Source: SBAX01 sp964646605 (GTDB lineage Bacteria; Planctomycetota; Phycisphaerae; UBA1845). From it: 27,438 nucleotides of DNA. The translations under genes were made by a program, and so were the position numbers. The stretch lies in NCBI GenBank assembly GCA_964646605.1, contig CAZYEX010000140.1, positions 1 through 27,438 on the forward strand. The letters run 5' to 3'. Positions 16,265-23,322 of this stretch are shown here, piece by piece. Under the pieces are notes generated by a model. It did no database searches, had not been told where the DNA came from, and saw only the letters and a list, made by a program, of their open reading frames with translations. Position 1 is the first letter of the stretch. Every line of letters starts with the position of its first letter.

Positions 16265-19200
16265 ATGCCAGTGCAAAGTCCTGTCACTGACTACCTGAGG
16301 ACCTTGCGAACGACGGTTCGTCGTCGCTTGTTCGCCTATGGTCTGTTCGCCGTGCTCGCCGGCGGATTGGTCGCCTTTCTGACCATCCTGGTTTTGGACT
16401 GGTTGTTGTGGTTGCCTCCCGCGCTCCGCGTGGTCGGAGCCGTGTTGTTCGTCGCCGGATCGCTCGCCGCGACCCGCCATTGGGTCGTGCAGCCCTTGCG
16501 GGTTCGGATTTGCCCCGACGAACTCGCGGCGCACATCGAACGGCGTTTTCGGGTTCTTCAGGACCAACTCTCGAGTACGGTCAACTTCCTCGAACACCCC
16601 GCGGGCGGATCGTCGTCCATGATGCAGAGGGTCATCGCCGACACCGAACGGATGCTCCAGGACTTGCCGCTCGCCACGGCACTCTCCGTCCGACCCCTTG
16701 CCCTCCGCGGGGCTGCCTGCGCCGCGGCCTGTGTCGTGCTCATGGGCGTACTGGCACTCGCCCCCGCCTGGGCCCATACCGGTGTGGTCCGCTACTTGCA
16801 ACCGTGGAGTGACACCCAATGGCCTCGAACCGTCGCCATACGACCGCTCACCGCCGACCAGATCGTGCCCCTCGGTGAGTCCGCCGTCGTACGCATGACC
16901 CTGGAGCGCGGGTTGTACGATGATCTCCGCGCCGTCGTCTATTTGCGTGAACCCGACGGCCGCACCCAGGCCTTGGCGCTGCACAAAGACCCCGACGATA
17001 CGTTCTCCACCACCGTCGATGCCATCACCGAGGACTTGACCTACTGGTTCGAGGCGGGGGATGACGACACGGCCGCCCGACCCTCGGTGATCCGCGTCGT
17101 GCGGCGTCCCGAGGTGGTCGAGGCCTTGGCCTCCGTCGAGCCCCCGCCTTACGCCCTCGGGCGCCCGACGAAAGTCGTCGATCCCCATGACGGTCCGGTC
17201 GCGGCCCCGATCGGCGGCGCGGTCACCCTCTCCCTTCGCACCAGCAAGCCCCTCCCGGCCGACTCCTCGGAGGGCGGGATCGGGCTGCGCGGCCCGTCCG
17301 AAGAGTGGTTTCCCTTGCAGGTCGATCCCCACGACGCGCGCTTGCTCTCCGCCCGCCTCGAGATCACCGCCGACATTACGCTCCGCCCGGAACTGCGCGA
17401 CGAACACGGATTTTCCAATCGCGGTTCGGCGGCCTACGACATCCGCGCCCTCCCCGACCGCCCCCCCACGGCCACCACATTAGAACCCCCCTCCGTGACC
17501 GAACTCAGCCCGCAAGGATCGTTGCGCGTCGTCGTTCGGGCGGAGGATGACTTCGGCCTCGCCTCTCTCGAGCTTCATGCGGAGGGGTTCGCCGACGGTC
17601 GCAGCGTCGTCGTCCCGTTGACGGAACACCTGCAAACCACTCACGAAACGGAAGGCTACGAGGCTCTCGCGGCGTACGCCTGGGACTTCGCGGCCCTTGG
17701 CGTCGCTCCAGGGGACACCATCTCCTGCGAAGCGGCAGCCGTGGACAACCGTTCCACCGCCGCCGGCGGACCGCAGATGGGACGTTCCGCACCCTTCCGT
17801 GTGAAGGTCATCAGTCAGGCCGAGTTCGAGGTCCGACTGCGCGAGGAACTCATCGCCCTTGAGGCCCGATTGCGCCAGGTCGTACTCGATGAGTCCGCGC
17901 TCCGCGACCGCACCGACGCCCTCGCCTCGAACGCCGAAACGAACGCGGCGCTTTCCGAAACCGATCGTGACACCGCCAACCAACTCTCCGGAACCCAGTC
18001 CAGACTCGCCCAGCAAGTCCGTGAATTGAGCGGTCGCCTGCGCGACTTGGTCGCGCGGATGCAACGCAACAACGCCGGCGATGAGCAAAGCCGCACGGCG
18101 CTCGCCGGATCGGGCGACACCCTGCGGCGCGTGGCCACCGCGATCCTCGGCGAGGCTGCCAACCGTTTGGTTCGCGTCGCCGAGCGGTCCGCGTCCGACA
18201 CGTCGGCCCAAGCGCTCCAATCCGTGACCGGACTCCAGCAAGAAGCCCTTGACCGCCTCAACGAGGTCCTGCGAACCATGTCGCAGTGGGGAGCCTTCCA
18301 GGGTCTGGTCGCCCGAACCCGCGATCTGCACGACCGCCAGACCGCCCTTCGCACGCAAACCGCCGAGTTGGGGCCCACACTCCTCGGCAAACCCGTGGAA
18401 TCCCTTTCCCCCACCGAGGCCGTGGCCCTCAAACGTCTCGAGCGCCAGCAGGATCAGTTGGCCGACGACGTCGAACGACACTTGACCACCATGGAGCAGT
18501 TGGCCGGTGCTACCCGCGACAAGGACTCTTCCGGGGCCGAGGCCATCGACGATTCCCTGCGTGTGGGACGCGCCCAGGAACTCGCCAAACGCGTGCGCCA
18601 AGCCGCCGACGCCATCCGTTCCAACCGCACCGCCGCCGCCTCCCTCGACCAGAAAACTGCCGCCGAAACCCTCCGCAAGATGATCGCCACCCTCCGCGAG
18701 CGCGAAGAACGTGAACTCGCCCAACTCCGCAAACGCCTCGAACGCGCCGAGGATGAGGTCGCCGTCCTGCTCGAACAGCAGCTCGGACTGCGGACCGCCA
18801 CGCACGAAGCCACTTTGGTGGATGCCGCCGACTCCGCATACGCGGACTGGGAAACCGGGCAACGGACCTTGGCCCGCAACGCGAAGATGCTCGCCGACGA
18901 CTTGGCCGAGGTGCCTCGGGCGGCCGGCGCCGCCACCCATGTGCGACAGTCCGCCGAGCCCATGGGAAAGGCGGAAGGACAACTCCGCGCCCGCCGCGCA
19001 GGCCTCGCTGTCGAACATCAGGACGACGCCCTCAAGCGCCTCCAAGACGCCTTGACCGAGCTCGAAAACATGGCCCGCGACAGCGCCGAGGACGCCCTCC
19101 GTCGGACCATCTCCCACATCCACGACGAACTCGAAGCCATTCTCAACGGTCAGCAGGCCATCAACGCCGCCATCGAAAAACTGCGCGCCGCCCTCGACGA

Positions 19201-19750
19201 AACCGCACGCCTCGGACGTCTCGAGGCCCGCGAAGCCTCCAAGCTCGCCCGTGAACAATCCGAGGTCCGCGACATGGTCGCCCAACTCGCACCCGAATTG
19301 CAAAAAGTCCCCGTCTACGACTGGGCCTTGCAACGCGTCGCCAAATGGATGGATCAAAGCCGAGCCCAACTCGACCAACGCACCATCGACGACGAACTCA
19401 CCACCACCACCGAGCGCATCGTGCGTGAATTGGAGAAGTTGATCACGGCGCTGGTCGAAACCCAGGCCCTCCCCCAGATCCGCGAGTTCGAGGAGGCCGA
19501 CGCCTCCAGCGGACAGGACGGAGAGGCAAGCTCCAACGTCGTCGTGCCCACCGTCGCCGAGCTCCTGGTCCTCAAAGCCATGCAGGCCGACATCAACGAG
19601 CGGACCCGTACCTTGAACGCCGATTTCGATCCCCAATCCGCGGACGAAAAGTCGCTCCGCCGCCTGACCGTCTTGGGCGACGATCAAAACGAGGTCCGTC
19701 GCCTGACGGAATTGGTCACCGAAAGGGCGCAAGGCAAACTGCAGCAATAA
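16265..19750 (+). CDS. Large coiled-coil membrane protein, DUF4175-like
   Basis: 1161 residues. Two membrane helices near the N-terminus (about 22-45 and 50-70), a conserved block EELAAHIERRF-like (here DELAAHIERRFRVLQDQLSSTVNFLE) and a third helix at about 146-168 match the start of DUF4175-type proteins. Beta-rich Ig-like domains lie at about 180-510. From about residue 515 to the end the protein is almost wholly helical with heptad-like Glu/Gln/Leu/Arg patterns, a long coiled coil outside the cytoplasm. No enzymatic motif is seen. DUF4175-like genes commonly accompany DUF58/BatA/vWA genes in Planctomycetes and Bacteroidota, so a scaffold or spacer spanning the envelope is a reasonable inference. 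It ends ten bases before the next gene. The ATG start has a weak GGA upstream. Confidence 0.85.
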   Translation: MPVQSPVTDYLRTLRTTVRRRLFAYGLFAVLAGGLVAFLTILVLDWLLWLPPALRVVGAVLFVAGSLAATRHWVVQPLRVRICPDELAAHIERRFRVLQDQLSSTVNFLEHPAGGSSSMMQRVIADTERMLQDLPLATALSVRPLALRGAACAAACVVLMGVLALAPAWAHTGVVRYLQPWSDTQWPRTVAIRPLTADQIVPLGESAVVRMTLERGLYDDLRAVVYLREPDGRTQALALHKDPDDTFSTTVDAITEDLTYWFEAGDDDTAARPSVIRVVRRPEVVEALASVEPPPYALGRPTKVVDPHDGPVAAPIGGAVTLSLRTSKPLPADSSEGGIGLRGPSEEWFPLQVDPHDARLLSARLEITADITLRPELRDEHGFSNRGSAAYDIRALPDRPPTATTLEPPSVTELSPQGSLRVVVRAEDDFGLASLELHAEGFADGRSVVVPLTEHLQTTHETEGYEALAAYAWDFAALGVAPGDTISCEAAAVDNRSTAAGGPQMGRSAPFRVKVISQAEFEVRLREELIALEARLRQVVLDESALRDRTDALASNAETNAALSETDRDTANQLSGTQSRLAQQVRELSGRLRDLVARMQRNNAGDEQSRTALAGSGDTLRRVATAILGEAANRLVRVAERSASDTSAQALQSVTGLQQEALDRLNEVLRTMSQWGAFQGLVARTRDLHDRQTALRTQTAELGPTLLGKPVESLSPTEAVALKRLERQQDQLADDVERHLTTMEQLAGATRDKDSSGAEAIDDSLRVGRAQELAKRVRQAADAIRSNRTAAASLDQKTAAETLRKMIATLREREERELAQLRKRLERAEDEVAVLLEQQLGLRTATHEATLVDAADSAYADWETGQRTLARNAKMLADDLAEVPRAAGAATHVRQSAEPMGKAEGQLRARRAGLAVEHQDDALKRLQDALTELENMARDSAEDALRRTISHIHDELEAILNGQQAINAAIEKLRAALDETARLGRLEAREASKLAREQSEVRDMVAQLAPELQKVPVYDWALQRVAKWMDQSRAQLDQRTIDDELTTTTERIVRELEKLITALVETQALPQIREFEEADASSGQDGEASSNVVVPTVAELLVLKAMQADINERTRTLNADFDPQSADEKSLRRLTVLGDDQNEVRRLTELVTERAQGKLQQ

Positions 19751-19760
19751 GGGTCCCAAC

Positions 19761-20414
19761 ATGCATATTCGAACGAACGTACATTCGTGGTCCTGGCGTC
19801 CCGCTCCTCTGTCCGCGGTCTTCCTGGGCATCTCTTGCGCGATGGTCCAGGCGCAGGAGAAGAAGCCGCCCGTCGATCCCCCCCCCAAACCCGACGACCT
19901 CAGTGAGCGCTTGATCCGCAAGGCGCTGCAGGACGAGGACAAGGACCTCATGACCGATCTTGTCCGCCTCATGGGTGAGTCCGCCCGACGCATCGAGATC
20001 GACTTCGATCCCGGTCCGCAAACCCAGGCCGTCCAGCAGCGCGTCCAGGAAAAGCTCGAAGACGCCATCAAGCTCGCCGCCTCCCGCCAACGCATGCGCA
20101 AACAAACCCCCACGCCCACCGATCCCGACAAGCGCCGCATGCCCACCAACCCCAAACGCCAGCCGCGCTCGGCGAGCAAGCCCCAGTCCGCCGAACCGCA
20201 AGAACCCGGCCCCCCCGCGGCGGGTACCCGCACCGACGTGAGTGCGGCGACCGACGCGCTGCCCACGGACCTCAAGGACGTGCGACGAACCTGGGGCAAT
20301 CTCCCGCGCCGCGAACGCGACGAAGTGATTCAGGGCGTCGGCGAGGAGTTCTTGGAGCGCTACCGCCTCTGGATCGAACGGTACTACCGCGCCTTGCAGG
20401 AACGCGAGGACTAA
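19761..20414 (+). CDS. Small exported helical protein of unknown function
   Basis: 217 residues. N-terminal signal peptide (hydrophobic PLSAVFLGISCAMVQAQ, cleavage probably after VQA). The mature part begins proline-rich, has an acidic/basic amphipathic helical region (about 45-110), a Pro/Lys/Arg-rich linker (about 112-155) and a conserved-looking C-terminal segment with WGNLPRRERDEVIQG and a final RYYRALQERED. The motif W-x-x-L-P-x-R-x-R is commonly seen at the end of small proteins placed between DUF4175-like and alpha-toroid genes in Planctomycetes (recollection of context, not a named family). ATG with AAGGG seven bases upstream; starts ten bases after the previous stop and ends four before the next gene, so translation is likely coupled. 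Confidence 0.8.
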   Translation: MHIRTNVHSWSWRPAPLSAVFLGISCAMVQAQEKKPPVDPPPKPDDLSERLIRKALQDEDKDLMTDLVRLMGESARRIEIDFDPGPQTQAVQQRVQEKLEDAIKLAASRQRMRKQTPTPTDPDKRRMPTNPKRQPRSASKPQSAEPQEPGPPAAGTRTDVSAATDALPTDLKDVRRTWGNLPRRERDEVIQGVGEEFLERYRLWIERYYRALQERED

Positions 20415-20418
20415 GCGA

Positions 20419-21459
20419 ATGACCCGTCGAAGCCAAATCACGCAATGGTGGAAACACGCCTTGTGTATTGTACCTTGGCTGCTGCCCGTCGCCGCGCACG
20501 CGGACGTCCCGCGCCCGGCCTCCGCCGTCGAAACCGAGATCACCCCGGAGCTCACCACCGCCATCGACCGAGGTCTCGCCTGGCTCGCCCAGCGACAAGC
20601 CTCCGACGGCTCCTTCGGCAGTATGTCGCACTATGGTCCCCACGTGGGCATCACCGGACTCGCCGCCATGGCCTTCATGTCCGACGGAAACATGCCCGGG
20701 CGGGGCCGACACGCAGAGGTCGTCGACCGCTGCCTTTCCTATCTGCTGACCCAAAGCAGCGAAAGCGGACTCCTCGCCGCGGAGACCTCTCACGGACCCA
20801 TGTACGGGCATGGATTCGCCACCCTTTTTCTCGCCGAGGTCTGCGGCATGACCCACCGCCCCGAAGCCCGCGAATCTCTCCGCCGCGCCGTTCGCCTGAT
20901 CGTCAACACCCAGAACCAAGAGGGCGGCTGGCGCTATCAACCCGTCCGAAACGACGCCGACATCTCCGTCACCGTGTGCCAAATAATGGCACTTCGGGCC
21001 GCCCGCAACGTGGGCATCTACGTGGACAAGGCCGTGGTGGACAACGCCATCGCCTACGTCAAGGCCAGCCAGAACCCCGACGGCGGCTTTCGCTACATGC
21101 TGCACTCCGGCGGGTCGGCCTTTGCACGCTCCGCGGCCGGCGTGGCCGCCTTGCAATACGCCGGAGAGTACGGCACCGACGAAATCACCCGCGGACTGGA
21201 CTACCTGGCGCGGTTCACCCCCCCCCAGGAGCAGACCGTGGGCCACTACGAATACGGCCATTACTATGCCGCCCAGGCCATGTTCCTCGCCGGAGACCGT
21301 TATTGGCAGCGATGGTGGCCCGCCATCCGAACCGAACTTCTCAGTCGCCAGGACCCCGAAGGCTTCTGGCGCGGACAAGCCGGCGACGAATACGGAACCG
21401 CCATGGCCCTTATTATCCTGCAGATTCCCAACCGCCTTTTGCCGATTTTCCAGAAATGA
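20419..21459 (+). CDS. Exported alpha-toroid protein with prenyltransferase/squalene-oxidase-type repeats
   Basis: 346 residues. Signal peptide at 1-28 (IVPWLLPVAAHA, then D). The rest is an alpha/alpha-toroid with at least four QW-like turns: QASDGSFG (about 59), QNQEGGW (about 171), QNPDGGF (about 217) and QDPEGFW (about 311). This fold is shared by squalene-hopene cyclases, protein prenyltransferases and alpha-2-macroglobulin domains. The cyclase DxDD acid motif is absent and the protein is half the length of a real cyclase, so it is not expected to make hopanoids; a periplasmic binding or scaffold role is more likely. Strong RBS GAGGA eight bases before the ATG, overlapping the previous stop. 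Its stop overlaps the start of the NPCBM gene. Confidence 0.88.
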   Translation: MTRRSQITQWWKHALCIVPWLLPVAAHADVPRPASAVETEITPELTTAIDRGLAWLAQRQASDGSFGSMSHYGPHVGITGLAAMAFMSDGNMPGRGRHAEVVDRCLSYLLTQSSESGLLAAETSHGPMYGHGFATLFLAEVCGMTHRPEARESLRRAVRLIVNTQNQEGGWRYQPVRNDADISVTVCQIMALRAARNVGIYVDKAVVDNAIAYVKASQNPDGGFRYMLHSGGSAFARSAAGVAALQYAGEYGTDEITRGLDYLARFTPPQEQTVGHYEYGHYYAAQAMFLAGDRYWQRWWPAIRTELLSRQDPEGFWRGQAGDEYGTAMALIILQIPNRLLPIFQK

Positions 21460-22718
21460 ACACCTCGCCCCGACATCTTCCATCCCATCGCCGGGTCCCC
21501 GCGGCAAGGCGCCTCGCGCTGCTGGCAGTGGCCCTTTGCCTTTCCCATCAACTCCTCGCGGCGCCGGACGACGAGGTTACGGTCACGACCATCGAGGCCG
21601 AACCCATCCGCGGACGCTTGATCAGCCTATCCCTCCGCGACGGGGCCGTGGTCCGAACCGGCGGTGAAAAACGCAACCTCCTCACCGCCGATCTCGTACG
21701 CATCGTCTTCGGCAACGCCGCCTCTCAAGAACCGCGCGAGCCGATCCTCGTCGAACGCCCAGCGGACGAGGTCACCGTGTCGCTGGCCGGGGGCGACGAG
21801 CTCCGCGGGCGGCTGACCCCCTCCGACGGACAGGCCCTGGCCTTGGAAACCGCCGATTTCGGCGCCGTCACCGTGCCATTGGATGTCATTGGCCGTCTCA
21901 CCACACGCCAGGCGTCCCTGGCCGCCTTCGAATCCTCGGTCGGTTGGTTCTTTCGTTCTCCCGTCGGCGACGAAGACGCCATGCTGCTCACCAACGGCGA
22001 CGTCCTCCGCGGGTTCATCACCCGGATCGACGCCGACGGCGTGGCCATGGACGCCGCAACGGGTTCCGTCGCCGTCCCCCTCCGTTTGGTGGTGGCCGCC
22101 AGGATTTCGCACCCCGCATCGGGACCGCTGGTCGGACCGCGCGCCGTGCTACGCACCCGCGACGGGCTTCGAGCCACCGCCTTGGCATTGGATTGGCGCG
22201 ACGAGACCGCCGAAATCCGCCTCCCCGCCGGCGGGGAGGTCCGTTGTCCGACCGACCGCATCACGCGAATCGAGTTCCTCGGAGGGCGGTGGGAATGGCT
22301 GGGCGACCTGCGCCCCGTCAGCGCCGAGCAAGTTCCCATGTTCTCGATGGGTTGGGAGCACGCCGTGGATCGCAACGTCCTGGGAGGACCCATCGTCGTC
22401 GCCGGAGTGACCTACGAACGCGGGATCGGCGTGCATAGCCGCTCCGTTCTCGCCTACGACCTCCAAGGCGCATTCAAGGAATTCGTCACCCGCTTCGGGC
22501 TGGACGACGAAAGCGGTCCCTACGCCGACGTGAGCGTCCGCATCCTCATCGACGGCCAACGTCGCCACGAGGACCTCAACCTCCGCCGCGGAACCATCTC
22601 GCCCCCCATCCGCCTCGATGTCTCCCGTGCCGGACGGCTCCAACTGATCGTCGATTTCGGCGAAAACGGCGACCTGCAAGACCGCTTCAACTGGGTCGAA
22701 CCCGCCCTGATTCGCTAG
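21456..22718 (+). CDS. Exported NPCBM-domain protein
   Basis: 420 residues. The ATG at 21456 overlaps the previous stop (ATGA); the longer open frame upstream is a shadow of that gene. Basic N-terminus plus hydrophobic LALLAVALCLSHQLLAA is a signal peptide. Residues about 40-250 repeat three times a small SH3-like beta unit of the form GDxLRGRLxxxDGxxxxLETxxG(A/S)VxVPL. Residues about 276-420 are an NPCBM (novel putative carbohydrate-binding module) with the hallmark YERGIGVHSRSVLAYDL, GLDDE and the end DRFNWVEPALIR. NPCBM domains are beta-sandwiches thought to bind polysaccharide. It is the last gene of the cluster and is followed by a strong hairpin, suggesting the complex meets a glycan or wall-like layer. 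Confidence 0.92.
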   Translation: MNTSPRHLPSHRRVPAARRLALLAVALCLSHQLLAAPDDEVTVTTIEAEPIRGRLISLSLRDGAVVRTGGEKRNLLTADLVRIVFGNAASQEPREPILVERPADEVTVSLAGGDELRGRLTPSDGQALALETADFGAVTVPLDVIGRLTTRQASLAAFESSVGWFFRSPVGDEDAMLLTNGDVLRGFITRIDADGVAMDAATGSVAVPLRLVVAARISHPASGPLVGPRAVLRTRDGLRATALALDWRDETAEIRLPAGGEVRCPTDRITRIEFLGGRWEWLGDLRPVSAEQVPMFSMGWEHAVDRNVLGGPIVVAGVTYERGIGVHSRSVLAYDLQGAFKEFVTRFGLDDESGPYADVSVRILIDGQRRHEDLNLRRGTISPPIRLDVSRAGRLQLIVDFGENGDLQDRFNWVEPALIR

Positions 22719-22752
22719 GCGCGAGTCGGGAAACGCCCGGCCCCATTCCGGT

Positions 22753-22783
22753 TGTCGCGCCACCCCTCATGGGTGGCGCGGCA
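22753..22783 (+). terminator. Strong hairpin after the seven-gene cluster
   Basis: A 13-bp stem (22753-22765 with 22771-22783, one G-T pair) around the loop CTCAT; the core is GCGCCACCC with GGGTGGCGC. It lies 35 bases after the last stop codon of the cluster and 66 bases before the rnpA start. It lacks a T-run, so a rho-independent terminator is not certain, but it may also be an RNA-stabilising 3' end. Confidence 0.55.
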
Positions 22784-22848
22784 CGGCGTGTGGAGGCGGT
22801 CCCAAGACCGGCCGTCGCGCCAAGTCGACGAACACGCAGAAACCCCGG

Positions 22849-23322
22849 ATGATGAACGATCGCAAGGACCAACGACCCCCGCGACAGGGAAAACGAGTGA
22901 CCGAGACCTCCAAACCCGACCAACGCTTTCCCCGGCGAGCGCACCTGCGCCAGCGCCGCGATTTCGATCGTGTCTTCGCCCAGCGCTGCAGCGCCGCGGA
23001 TGATGTGCTGGTGGTCTATGTCGCCCCGAACGACCTGACTTGGTCCCGGTTGGGGATCAGCGTCAGCCGAAGAATCGGAAACGCCCCCCGCCGAAACTAC
23101 GCCCGGCGGCGGATTCGAGAGGCCTTCCGCCGACAGAAGACCCTCCTACCCCTCGGAATCGACATCGTTTGCGTGGCTAAGAATGGAGCGGCGAACAAAC
23201 GTAAGGACGTCGCCGCGTCGCTTCGAGAACTGCTCGCCCGCGCTACTTCTCGGCGTCCGTCGAACGAAGCGTCTCGCACACCGCAACCGACGATGCGAAA
23301 GGCCCCGCCGCCCGCGGAGTAA
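22849..23322 (+). CDS. rnpA: Ribonuclease P protein component
   Basis: Up to 157 residues; typical RnpA is 110-130. The core is clear: FPRRAHLRQRRDFDRVF, then the RNA-binding signature SRRIGNAPRRNYARRRIREAFR (R74-R75-I76-G77-N78-A79 onward). RnpA binds the 5' leader of pre-tRNA together with the catalytic RNA. Three starts are possible: ATG 22849, ATG 22852, or GTG 22897, which has AGGGA six to seven bases upstream and gives a more normal 141 residues. The last 80 bases overlap the 3' end of the convergent lipoprotein gene. Unlike the usual bacterial order, no rpmH (L34) precedes it and no yidD/yidC follows. The basic Pro-rich tail (about 130-157) is dispensable in the family. Confidence 0.9.
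   Translation: MMNDRKDQRPPRQGKRVTETSKPDQRFPRRAHLRQRRDFDRVFAQRCSAADDVLVVYVAPNDLTWSRLGISVSRRIGNAPRRNYARRRIREAFRRQKTLLPLGIDIVCVAKNGAANKRKDVAASLRELLARATSRRPSNEASRTPQPTMRKAPPPAE

Noticed and set aside
17480..20299. 939-residue open frame on the minus strand
   Set aside because: It is a shadow opposite the coiled-coil gene, rich in Gly, Val and Asp from the codon bias of the real frame, with no recognisable domain.
20445..21455. N-terminal extension of the NPCBM protein
   Set aside because: It overlaps the alpha-toroid gene completely and is Arg/Pro-rich shadow sequence; a signal peptide follows the ATG at 21456.
20419..21459. Squalene-hopene cyclase and hopanoid synthesis
   Set aside because: The protein has QW-like repeats but a signal peptide, half the cyclase length and no DxDD catalytic motif.
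22719..22848. A short rpmH (ribosomal protein L34) before rnpA
   Set aside because: No frame here gives the Lys/Arg-rich 44-residue L34 pattern; the stretch is dominated by a long hairpin.
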